This document shows, one piece after another, positions 44,881-52,823 of a DNA stretch of 64,000 nucleotides. Position 1 is the stretch's first letter. The number at the start of each line of letters is the position of its first letter. The position numbers were made by a program, and so were the translations under genes. Below the pieces are notes generated by a model. It worked only from the letters and a program-made list of their open reading frames with translations, was not told the DNA's origin and ran no database searches. The stretch is from Anammoximicrobium sp964645045 (GTDB lineage Bacteria; Planctomycetota; Planctomycetia; Pirellulales; Pirellulaceae), in NCBI GenBank assembly GCA_964645045.1, contig CAZXYZ010000016.1:61759-125758 (forward strand). Direction: 5' to 3'.

Positions 44881-45846
44881 CTACTTGCCGGCCACGATCA
44901 GGTCCAGGCGGCGGTTACGTTCTTCCAGGGACAGGCCGCCGCTGCCTTCGATGGTCATCCAGCCGTTGTAGCCGATTTTGTCCAACTCGGCGCGGACCAG
45001 CGGCCAGTCGATGCTGCCGTCGCGGATGTCGACGAAGTTGCCGCCATGACCGTCCGGGTTCAACTTGAAGTCTTTGACGTGGCACTTGACGATCAGCTTG
45101 CCGAGCGACCGGATCCATTCCTCGGGCAGGGCGTATTTGACGTGGTTGCCGATGTCAAAATAGCACTGGACCCACGGGCACTGGAACGAGGCGATGAAGT
45201 TTGTAAAGAACGCGGGCTTGACCCAGAGGTTGTTCCAGACGTTTTCCAAGGCGATGATCACCTTGGCCTTTTCCGCTACGGGAATCAGCTTCTCGATCGC
45301 CTTGCGCGAGGCATCCGTGGCGTAGTTCTGCGCTTCGATGTATTGCTGGTACGGCCCGTTGTCGCCCGCGACGACCCGCTTGACGTGGCCCGTCTTGTCG
45401 TCGAACTCGATGTCGAATTCCCACGGCTGCGGCATCGGCATCGACCCCACGCGGCAGGGCACCAGCAGCAACGCGTCCGCGCCGTAACCGGCGCAGGCTT
45501 TCAACGCGGTTTCGACGTTGGCGATGTCGCCGGCGACTTTGCTTTCGTCCGGGTTGTTGAAATTGGCCCAGCCGAACAGCACGGCATGGATCGGCATGCC
45601 CAGCCGCTCGGCCACCTGGCGGGCCTGTTCGGCATCGGCCTGGGAGATATTCCAGACGCCGGATTCAATGCCCTCGAACCCGGCCGCCTTCCAGCTGCTG
45701 AGCGTGGCTTCATCCGGTTTGCCGATCAACGCCTTCTTGAGCATCGTTTGGAACGGCGCCGCCTGCAGCCGGCCGGCGGCCAGCAAGCTCGCCCCGGCTA
45801 CGGCCGAAGCTGCCAAAAAGTCGCGTCGAGGAATCTGTCTCGTCAT
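44881..45846 (-). CDS. Sugar phosphate isomerase/epimerase-like TIM-barrel protein, exported
   Basis: The 321-residue protein begins with a Tat signal (PRRDFLAASAVAGASLLAAG), followed by an AP-endonuclease-2-type barrel: GFEGIESGVWNISQADAEQA, a central ALENVWNNLW, the metal-ligand-like YFDIGNHVKYA, VKCHVKDFK and WMTIEGSGG near the end. It is probably an isomerase or epimerase of sugars outside the cytoplasm. It stands alone. Confidence 0.88.
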   Translation of the reverse strand: MTRQIPRRDFLAASAVAGASLLAAGRLQAAPFQTMLKKALIGKPDEATLSSWKAAGFEGIESGVWNISQADAEQARQVAERLGMPIHAVLFGWANFNNPDESKVAGDIANVETALKACAGYGADALLLVPCRVGSMPMPQPWEFDIEFDDKTGHVKRVVAGDNGPYQQYIEAQNYATDASRKAIEKLIPVAEKAKVIIALENVWNNLWVKPAFFTNFIASFQCPWVQCYFDIGNHVKYALPEEWIRSLGKLIVKCHVKDFKLNPDGHGGNFVDIRDGSIDWPLVRAELDKIGYNGWMTIEGSGGLSLEERNRRLDLIVAGK

Positions 45847-46012
45847 GGTTGAGTCTCCCTGTGGGTGGAATTCGCGAAAACGGGCCTCGTTGCACGAAGG
45901 GTTTATTCTATACTGCCTACGGTCGTTTCACACACTAGCCCGAACCGCCAGTCTTGAAGTTGCGGATTTTGGTGCGGTGCGGCAGGAAGTACCGCGAAGC
46001 GGTTGCACCCCA

Positions 46013-46179
46013 CAGCCCGGGGTTGCCGCGCAGCGGCTACCCTGGGACGCGGCGGCGCAGGGATCGCGGCGCAGGGATCCGGTACCCCAGCGGGGTTTCG
46101 TCGCGGTGGGTGCCGTCCGTGGCATAGCCCCGTTGGTGTAGATGAACCGAACCCAGGGTAGCTGCGCAACCCTGGGCTG
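46013..46179. repeat. 167-bp element with inverted ends
   Basis: The left arm CAGCCCGGGGTTGCCGCGCA (continuing to 46047) and the right arm (46150-46179, ending AACCCTGGGCTG) are imperfect complements. The interior has a direct repeat of GCGGCGCAGGGATC. It lies in the 578-bp space between divergent genes; no gene was seen there. Confidence 0.65.
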
Positions 46180-46293
46180 TGTTACACAACGCCTTTGGCG
46201 GACAAGCACGGCTGGCCGGTGCGCCGGAAAGCCGATTCGCCGAAATGCTTGAGCCCGGGCCTGGTAGAGGGTAAAACCACACGTAGCTCCGTG

Positions 46294-46377
46294 TCTCCGT
46301 TGGAGTCCAGCCTTTAGGTTGCCAGAGCGGGTTGAAAACCCGCGAAGAACAGGCTAAAGCCTGGACTCCAACGGAGA
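46294..46377. repeat. 84-bp palindrome upstream of the secreted glycosidase-like gene
   Basis: Arms TCTCCGTTGGAGTCCAGCCT and complement enclose an inner hairpin, GCGGGTTGAAAACCCGC. A partial copy (GGCTGGACTCCAACGGA) is near 35530-35546. The palindrome ends 47 bp upstream of the ATG at 46425. Confidence 0.8.
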
Positions 46378-46424
46378 GACTCGCCTACGTGAAATGCCCC
46401 ATCCAACGTCCAGGGAGACCTGCC

Positions 46425-48878
46425 ATGTTCCGCCTTCGCCCGTTTTCGACCGGTTTGCTCGCGATGTTCGCATTCCACCTCGCGATCGTCTCGCTGGCGT
46501 GTCCGGCCGAGCCTGCCGCGCTCGAACGTCCGGACGGCCAAGTGGCCAAGCAGGTTCTGGCCGTACAAGAGTCGGACGAAAACCTGCTGCGGCCGGATGC
46601 CTGGCGGCCCTGGCAGGCGGGATTCGATCGCGACGGCCAGTCGTTTGTCTGCGACAACGACAGCCAACGGCAGGTGCAGCGGGGCGCCAGCCAGACCGTG
46701 ATGCTGAATCAGACTCGCCCGGAGCCGATCATGGCGGTGGCCTGGAGCAAGTCCGAAGGCGTGACCGGCACGCCGGACTCGGATTACGCGTTGTATCTGG
46801 ACTTAGTCTATGCCGACGGCACGTCGCTGTGGGGCCAGACCGCCCCGTTCGCCACGGGGACGCACGACTGGCAGCGGCGGCAGGTGATCGTGTTCCCGGA
46901 ACGGCCCGTGCGGTCGCTCGCCGTCCACCTGCTGCTCCGCAATCACGGCGGCAAGGCCTGGTTCCGCGACCCGGCGCTGCGCGTGATGAGCACGCCCCAG
47001 TCGGCTTGCCGCTTTGACGGCGTGCCGGTCCTGGTCCAAGACGCGGCGCAAGCCGGCTTTCAAATCCGCGACGTGGCTGCCGGATCGGACTTTGTGCGGA
47101 TCGACCGTCAAGCCTTGGGCCTGCGACTGGATTGGAAGCAGACCGAACAGAACGGCGCCGTCTTCGTGGACGCCGAACTTCGCGATACCACCGGCCGCGA
47201 CCGGGCGATCAGCTTGATTTACGCCGTGCCGGTTCCGGGAGATTCGCTCTGCTGGTGGAACGATCCGCGAGCCAGCGAGCCCGTCCAGGCCGGACGCGAA
47301 TACCTGAACGCCACGCAATTCCGCGCCGGCTTGGGCCGGTTGTCACGCTATCCCCTGGCTGCCGTGACGGACGGCCAGCATGGTACGGCGTTGGGCATCG
47401 ACCTCGAGCGTCCCGCGTTCTTCCGCGCCGGTTACAACGCCGGGTCGCGCGAACTGTTCCTGGCGTACGACCTTGGCTTGTCCCCGGAGAAACCGGTGGC
47501 CCGGATCCGGCTGTGCCGGTACGTGTTCGCTCCCGAGTGGGGATTCCGCGCGGCCCTGGCCCGCTACTACGAGTTGTTCCCCGAGGCGTTCCGCTGCCGG
47601 ACGCCGCAGCAGGGGTTGTGGATGCCGTTTGCCCGGATCAGCAAGGTCGAGGGCTGGGAGGATTTCGGGTTCAAGTTCAAAGAGGGCAACGACGAGACGG
47701 CGTGGGACGACGCGCATGGCATTGCCACGTTCCGCTACACGGAACCCATGACCTGGTGGATGACCATGCCGGCGGAGATGCCGCGCACGATCGAGGCCGC
47801 GGTGGCCGAAGCCCGGCGGCGGGCGGACCAGCAGCGGGACCGGCAGGCGCAAGCCCTGCTGACCAGCGGCTACCACAATGCCGAAGGCCAATTCCCGGCG
47901 CGGCTGCTGGACACGCCCTGGTGCAACGGCGCGGTGTGGAGCATGAACTCGATGCCCGGCATCGCGGGCGAAGTGACGGACTTTAACAACAAGTGGAATG
48001 CGAAGCTGCGGGAGCAACTGTACGGCCAGGTCCGCCAAGCGGACCTGGACGGCGAGTACATCGATTCCAGCGAAGGCTACGTCACGGACGAACTCGACTT
48101 CCGCCGCGACCATCTGGCCGCCGCCGACACGCCGCTGACCTTCGCCCCGGAGACGTTCCAGCCGGCCATCTTCCGGGGACTGGTCGCCTTTGAGTACGTC
48201 CGCGGGATCGCGCGGGACGTCCATGCGATGGACAACCTGATGATGGCCAACGGCGCGCCGGGCCGGCTGTGCTGGCTGCCGCCGTTGCTGGAGGTGCTGG
48301 GCACCGAGACCGACTGGAATCCAGGCGGCAAGTGGCGGCCGATGGCGGGCGAGGAACTGCTGTACCGGCGCGCGTTGTGCAAAGGCAAGCCGTTTTGTTT
48401 CCTGATGAACACCGAGTTCGAGCGGTTCAGTCCGGAGTTAGTCGAGCGGTATATGCAGCGTTCGCTGGCCTACGGGATGTTTCCGGGTTTCTTCAGCCAC
48501 AATGCATCGCAGGGGGCGTATTTTACGCGTCCGGAACTGTACAACCGCGACCGGCCGCTATTCAAGAAGTACGTGCCCCTGTGCCAACGCGTCGCCGAAG
48601 CCGGCTGGGAACCGCTCACGCGGGCCCATTCGAGCGACGACAGGGTATACGTCGAACGCTTTGGCGAGCGGTACTTGACGGTCTTCAACGACAGTCCGGA
48701 GCCGCGCACCGCAACGATCCGCCTGGACACGCCGGCGCCGGCGGCCAGCCGCGAACTGGTAGCCGACACGCCCATCACCTGGGCCAACGGTGCCACGCCG
48801 CTCACTCTGGCCGCTGAACGCGTCGCCGTGATTGACTTGGGACCGCGGACGAACAACGAGGGAAAGCAGACGCCATGA
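46425..48878 (+). CDS. Large secreted glycoside-hydrolase-like protein
   Basis: The 817-residue protein has a signal peptide (LLAMFAFHLAIVSLACPAEP), a long N-terminal beta-rich part, and a central TIM-barrel-like region with acidic residues at strand ends (QADLDGEYIDSSEGYVTDEL) typical of glycosidases. A C-terminal beta part (RYLTVFNDSPEPRTATIRLD) closes it. I cannot assign a GH family. ATG 46425 has AGGGAG upstream; the open frame to 46332 runs through a palindrome. It overlaps the next small gene by 4 bp (ATGA). Confidence 0.75.
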   Translation: MFRLRPFSTGLLAMFAFHLAIVSLACPAEPAALERPDGQVAKQVLAVQESDENLLRPDAWRPWQAGFDRDGQSFVCDNDSQRQVQRGASQTVMLNQTRPEPIMAVAWSKSEGVTGTPDSDYALYLDLVYADGTSLWGQTAPFATGTHDWQRRQVIVFPERPVRSLAVHLLLRNHGGKAWFRDPALRVMSTPQSACRFDGVPVLVQDAAQAGFQIRDVAAGSDFVRIDRQALGLRLDWKQTEQNGAVFVDAELRDTTGRDRAISLIYAVPVPGDSLCWWNDPRASEPVQAGREYLNATQFRAGLGRLSRYPLAAVTDGQHGTALGIDLERPAFFRAGYNAGSRELFLAYDLGLSPEKPVARIRLCRYVFAPEWGFRAALARYYELFPEAFRCRTPQQGLWMPFARISKVEGWEDFGFKFKEGNDETAWDDAHGIATFRYTEPMTWWMTMPAEMPRTIEAAVAEARRRADQQRDRQAQALLTSGYHNAEGQFPARLLDTPWCNGAVWSMNSMPGIAGEVTDFNNKWNAKLREQLYGQVRQADLDGEYIDSSEGYVTDELDFRRDHLAAADTPLTFAPETFQPAIFRGLVAFEYVRGIARDVHAMDNLMMANGAPGRLCWLPPLLEVLGTETDWNPGGKWRPMAGEELLYRRALCKGKPFCFLMNTEFERFSPELVERYMQRSLAYGMFPGFFSHNASQGAYFTRPELYNRDRPLFKKYVPLCQRVAEAGWEPLTRAHSSDDRVYVERFGERYLTVFNDSPEPRTATIRLDTPAPAASRELVADTPITWANGATPLTLAAERVAVIDLGPRTNNEGKQTP

Positions 48879-49087
48879 AACCGAACGCCGAGGAAGTAGT
48901 CAAGACATTCAAAGGACTGGCGATCGCCGCGGCGCGGGCGCGAGAACTGGCGGCGGACAACGGGAAGGAAGATCTGCTGGACGCCTTGCCACGCCGCCAG
49001 AAAGACGCGGTGCGGCAGCACCTGCTGGAAATCAAAAGGGACGTGGAAACCGTGCTCCGGATCATGACCCAGCGCGACACGACGTGA
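48875..49087 (+). CDS. Small helical protein coupled to the glycosidase-like gene
   Basis: The 70-residue protein is charged and predicted all-helical (EEVVKTFKGLAIAAARAREL), with no recognised family. The start codon overlaps the upstream stop as ATGA, so it is translated by coupling. No signal peptide is seen, unlike the upstream gene, so the two products act in different places unless export is by another route. Confidence 0.65.
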   Translation: MKPNAEEVVKTFKGLAIAAARARELAADNGKEDLLDALPRRQKDAVRQHLLEIKRDVETVLRIMTQRDTT

Positions 49088-49218
49088 GCCGACGGAAGAA
49101 CGTGTCGTGGCGGTGCTGTCGCAGCGGCGCGTACTTGCCTTCGTTCGACCGGCTCGATAACTTCAACGCCTGTGGCGTCCACAACAAACAGCTTGGATCA
49201 CCGAAAAAGGAGGTGGCG

Positions 49219-49581
49219 ATGAGTACCTTTGACCATGCCGTCAGCATCCATCCGTATTTCAAAATCAGGGCAGGCCAGATGGAGGCCTGCAAGTCCTTCC
49301 TCGCGCAGTTTAACGCGAAGGTCGCGCATGAAGAGAATTGCCTGTTCTACAATTTCACGTTCAACGGCGATGCGATGTGCTGCCGCGAGGCCTATCGGGA
49401 CGCGGCGGCCGTCCAGGCCCATCTCGACAACTGCGGTGCCGTGCTCGGGGAATTCCTCAAGATCGCCGACCTCACCCGGATCGAACTTCATGGACCGGCC
49501 GAGGAACTTGAAAAGCTGAAGTCGGTGTTCGCCGCGATGAATCCGGAGTATTACATCTGCGAATGCGGGGTCGGTCGCTAA
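49219..49581 (+). CDS. Antibiotic biosynthesis monooxygenase (ABM)-like protein
   Basis: The 120-residue protein resembles the ABM/quinol monooxygenase fold: PYFKIRAGQMEACKSFLAQF, then EENCLFYNFTFNGDAMCCRE and a DAAAVQAHLDNCGAVLGEF helix. A perfect AAAGGAGG precedes ATG 49219, indicating strong translation. Substrates of such small oxygenases vary (quinols, polyketides), and some members serve other functions. The C-terminal CECGVGR adds two cysteines. Confidence 0.75.
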   Translation: MSTFDHAVSIHPYFKIRAGQMEACKSFLAQFNAKVAHEENCLFYNFTFNGDAMCCREAYRDAAAVQAHLDNCGAVLGEFLKIADLTRIELHGPAEELEKLKSVFAAMNPEYYICECGVGR

Positions 49582-49701
49582 CAACCTATTCTCCTGAGAC
49601 GTGCCACGCCGAGCAGTTGCACTACCTGCCGGCCGGGCGGCGATCGTATTGCCCGAGGGCAGATGATCGGCGGGCGTTCCAGACATCATGTAACCGCATT
49701 T

Positions 49702-49727
49702 CTTCGCGTCTTAGCGCCTTCGCGTGA
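49702..49727 (+). repeat. GxxExxY-flanking repeat, left copy 1
   Basis: The core CTTCGCGTCTTAGCGCCTTC continues to GCGTGA. A shorter inverted piece (CACGCGAAGGCACGAAGG) follows near 49759-49776. Confidence 0.8.
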
Positions 49728-49861
49728 GATCCTTTCCCCGGCGGCGTTGATGGGTTCACGCGAAGGCACGAAGGCGGGTGATTGCTGGGCAAGCTTGGCC
49801 GGATTTCGTTGGTCGCAGCCCGCGGTATGATTCCATTCGTCTCCGCATCATGTATTTTCTT

Positions 49862-49886
49862 CTTTGCGTCTTAGCGCCTTCGCGTG
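49862..49886 (+). repeat. GxxExxY-flanking repeat, left copy 2
   Basis: Same 25-bp core as 49702-49727 with one mismatch, ending 28 bp before the start of the GxxExxY gene. Confidence 0.8.
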
Positions 49887-49913
49887 CCCCCTTTTTCTGA
49901 GCGGACTCGAACC

Positions 49914-50315
49914 ATGACGGAAAACGAAATCGGCAAGATCGTCGTGGACGCAGCGTTTCGCGTGCATAGCCGCCTGGGACCGGGGTTGCTCGAATCCGTC
50001 TACGAAGCGACCTTGGCCTACGAACTGCGCAAACGCGGCTTGAACGTTCGCCGGCAGGTGGCGATTCCCATCCGGTACGACGACCTGGAGTTTGAAGAAG
50101 GTTTCCGGGCCGACCTGATCGTCGAGGACCTGGTGGTCGTGGAGATCAAGTCGGTCGAGGCGCTGCAGCCGGTGCATGGCAAGCAGTTGTTGACGTACCT
50201 GCGGCTGGCGGACAAGCGGCTGGGATACCTGATCAACTTTGGCGAGGAGTTGATCAAAGACGGGATGCACCGGATCGTGAACGGCGCGGAAGATTGGGGC
50301 ACGCGAAGGCGCTAA
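49914..50315 (+). CDS. GxxExxY family protein
   Basis: The 133-residue protein matches the GxxExxY family (PD-(D/E)XK-like fold): GPGLLESVYEATLAYELRKR contains the name motif, followed by FRADLIVEDLVVVEIKSVEA with the D...ExK-type catalytic pattern and KQLLTYLRLADKRLGYLINF. A nucleic-acid role is suspected, not proven. Start ATG 49914 is family-like. Its last codons (TRRR and TAA) lie in an inverted copy of a 25-bp repeat that also occurs on the left of the gene. Confidence 0.9.
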   Translation: MTENEIGKIVVDAAFRVHSRLGPGLLESVYEATLAYELRKRGLNVRRQVAIPIRYDDLEFEEGFRADLIVEDLVVVEIKSVEALQPVHGKQLLTYLRLADKRLGYLINFGEELIKDGMHRIVNGAEDWGTRRR

Positions 50316-50324
50316 GACGCGAAG
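50300..50324 (-). repeat. GxxExxY-flanking repeat, inverted right copy
   Basis: Exact reverse complement of the 25-bp core; it encodes the end of the GxxExxY protein including its TAA stop. Confidence 0.85.
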
Positions 50325-50341
50325 GGGAAGTCCCCCGGCCC

Positions 50342-50370
50342 CCTTAGCGCCTTAGCGCCTTCGCGTGAGA
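50342..50370 (+). repeat. GxxExxY-flanking repeat, right copy 2
   Basis: Direct-orientation copy with a duplicated CTTAGCGC, just before the start of the hsdS fragment. Confidence 0.8.
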
Positions 50371-50381
50371 CCGGAAAACCA

Positions 50382-50550
50382 ATGGATAGCAAAACGTTCT
50401 TCGACAATTCCGGGCACTTGGCAGAAACGCCGAATGGTGTGCCACAGCTGCGTGCGCTGATTCTGCAACTGGCCGTGCAGGGGAAGCTGATCCCGCAAGA
50501 TCCCCACGACGAACCCGCGGACGAGTTGCTTGCCAGCATCGTGGGAAAGC
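50382..50550 (+). pseudogene. hsdS: 5' fragment of a type I restriction specificity gene
   Basis: From ATG 50382 the frame reads LRALILQLAVQGKLIPQDPH, then DEPADELLASI, the classic hsdS N-terminal sequence. After about residue 56 similarity is lost and the frame runs on without meaning. No hsdM or hsdR is near, so the system is dead here. The 50551-50737 stretch was not identified. Confidence 0.75.
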
Positions 50551-50737
50551 TGCGCGATGCCTTGCAGAGAAAACCCAAGCGTTCGGGCCTCGGCGGTGCG
50601 CGCGTCCATGCCGCTCATCCAAAACCTTGTCACAGCCTCGGGACCGTCCAGCGTGAGGCGGAGGTGTGCCAGCCAATCCATCCCCCAACACTGCTAAGCT
50701 CACGCGTCTTCCCGAGTTGGGGTGAGCAAATCGGTGA

Positions 50738-51142
50738 ATGAAAAGAACGTCGATCGGCTCAAAGGTGATCGTCTCGGAGATCAACGTCGAGTCGTCGCAT
50801 TGCTATGGATCGCTGGCGGCTTTTTTCGGACAAGTCAAGCGCGTGTTGCGTGCGTGCGGGCATTTCCTGCACGCGGATTTTTGCCCGCCTGCGGACGCGG
50901 ACGCCGTGCGGCGGCAGCTGGAAGCAACGGGCCTGACCCTATTGGAGGCCGAAGACATCACGGCGAATGTCGTCCGGGCGTTGGAGTTGGACAACGCCCG
51001 CAAAGTCGCCTTGATTCAGAGCCATACGCCACGCTGGCTGAGCAAGGCCTTTGAGCAGTTTGCCGGGGTTCAGGGATCGGAAATCTACGAACTGCTCCGT
51101 AGCGGCGCGTTGGTCTACCGGCGGCATCGGCTCCGGAAGTGA
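50738..51142 (+). pseudogene. 3' fragment of a SAM-dependent methyltransferase
   Basis: The frame reads INVESSHCYGSLAAFFGQVK, RVLRACGHFLHADFCPP and TGLTLLEAEDITANVVRALE, the C-terminal half of a class I methyltransferase; the SAM-binding motif I part is missing. The RPGG of motif post-II reads RACG here. It adjoins the hsdS fragment, so the two broken ends may mark one deletion or insertion event. Confidence 0.65.
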
Positions 51143-51186
51143 GATCTGTCGGCGTCTCGTCCTGGAGAACTTCAACGCCGCGCAGT

Positions 51187-52494
51187 TCACGTCGCCGCGG
51201 CCCGCTTCCGGGCTTTTGCCCCTTTCTTCTTTGCCTTCGGCATCCCCTCTTTCGGCGCGATCTTGCCCTTTTCGGGAGCGAGCTTGTCGAGCACGGCCTG
51301 CAAGCGTTTGCGGGCCGCCACGGCGGTGTCATTTGGCGGGTCGGCAGCGACCAGCTTCTCGACAAACGGAGCGTCGGTCATATCGAACAACTCGCCGCGG
51401 CTGTTGAGCTTCCAATCCTGTTCGCGGACATACCAGTTCGGGCCGAGTTGCACGAAGATCCACTCGCGCGGCGAGCCCGGCTGACCGCGCAATTGCGGCG
51501 CGAAGCTCTTCCCGTCCAGCGTCACACCGGCAGGCAATTGGGCACCAGCCAAATCGGCAAACGTAGCGAACAGGTCGCTGAACTCGACGAGGTCCCGAAT
51601 CGTCTTGCCGGCAGGAGTGGTTCCTTTCCAACTGCCGATCATGGGAACGTGGGCGCCGCAATCCAGCATGCCTCCCTTCTGGCCGCTCAGGTCGCGACCC
51701 TGGAGCGTTCGCGAACGTTTCGCCGTCCCGTTGTCGGCGCTGAACAGAATCAGCGTCTTCTCGCGCAGCCCCAGCCGGTCGATGTGGGCCACCAGATCGC
51801 CGACCTGCTTGTCCAGGTACGCTACGTTGTCGGCGTACAGTCGCTCGGGATCGGTCTCGCCTGCCTTGGTATCGGGCGTCCGCAGGATGGGGCCATGCAC
51901 CAAGTGCGAAGCGTAGTAGAAGAAAAACGGCTGCTCGCGATGCCGTTGGATGAAGTCGAGGGCGAATTCGTGGCAGACATCCGGATAGTAGATCTCTTTG
52001 CCGGCCTCGATCAACTCGCCGTTCTTCGTGTAGCTCGTCTGCCAGAAGTAGCCACCCGCCGTCGGGTCGGTGATCGATTCGTCAAAGCCCCAGTCGCCCG
52101 GCAGGGCGCCCATCTGACGCCATTTCCCGCAGTGCCCGGTCAAGTAGCCGGCCTGCTTCAGCGTCCTGGCAACCGACGGTTCATCCGCCGGTGCGGGGCG
52201 GCCGGCCGTTTGATTGGTGAGCCCACCCGTGCGGAAGCCGTACCGTCCGGTGATGAACAGGCAGCGGGTCGGACCGCACAACGGCGTGCAATAGGCATTC
52301 TCGAAGCGCAGGCCATCTCGGGCCAGCGCGTCGATGTTCGGCGTCTTGAACGTGTCCGAACCATAGCATCCTACGCCATCGAGCCCATAGTCATCGGCAA
52401 GGATGAAGACAATGTTGGGGCGGATGGTGTCGGCCGCAAGGGATTGTCCGCAGAGGATGCCGATTAGCGCCGAGACGGTCAGAAGTGGTCGCAT
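51187..52494 (-). CDS. Sulfatase, arylsulfatase-like
   Basis: The 435-residue protein has a signal peptide (LLTVSALIGILCGQSLA), metal-binding Asp34/Asp35 (FILADDYG), and the signature C-G-P-T-R at 73-77 with Cys73 as the formylglycine site. Later motifs are GKWRQMG and LFSADNGTAKRSRTLQG. The C-terminal tail is Lys/Ala-rich. It should hydrolyse sulfate esters outside the cytoplasm. ATG 52494 has GGGAG upstream. It is divergent from the defence cassette at 52824, with a 330-bp spacer that probably holds both promoters. Confidence 0.92.
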   Translation of the reverse strand: MRPLLTVSALIGILCGQSLAADTIRPNIVFILADDYGLDGVGCYGSDTFKTPNIDALARDGLRFENAYCTPLCGPTRCLFITGRYGFRTGGLTNQTAGRPAPADEPSVARTLKQAGYLTGHCGKWRQMGALPGDWGFDESITDPTAGGYFWQTSYTKNGELIEAGKEIYYPDVCHEFALDFIQRHREQPFFFYYASHLVHGPILRTPDTKAGETDPERLYADNVAYLDKQVGDLVAHIDRLGLREKTLILFSADNGTAKRSRTLQGRDLSGQKGGMLDCGAHVPMIGSWKGTTPAGKTIRDLVEFSDLFATFADLAGAQLPAGVTLDGKSFAPQLRGQPGSPREWIFVQLGPNWYVREQDWKLNSRGELFDMTDAPFVEKLVAADPPNDTAVAARKRLQAVLDKLAPEKGKIAPKEGMPKAKKKGAKARKRAAAT

Positions 52495-52823
52495 GGCTGG
52501 TTTCTCCCATTTCTTTCGAGATTCGCATCTCGTGTAATTTATCAACCTTGCGACAGATCGGGAACACCCTGAGGATCTTCCTGACAACCACGTCAGACGA
52601 ACCGATTTCGCGTTGGCCAACCGAGGCTCGGCGACGCCACTGGGAAGACGGCATCCAACGTCGTAGACTGTGGGGCCGGGGTGGGGCGCAACAAACTCCG
52701 TCGGAATTGCCTGCCTAATGGGCACGACAATCTGCCCGGGAAAAAGGTCTTGTTGCCCCCCACCACCATACGCCGCGGCTTCCTTGGGGACGCCGACCGA
52801 ACCATCCGACTACGGAAGCAGCC

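Noticed and set aside
50382..50737. Active type I restriction system
   Set aside because: Only about 56 codons of hsdS are present and no hsdM or hsdR.
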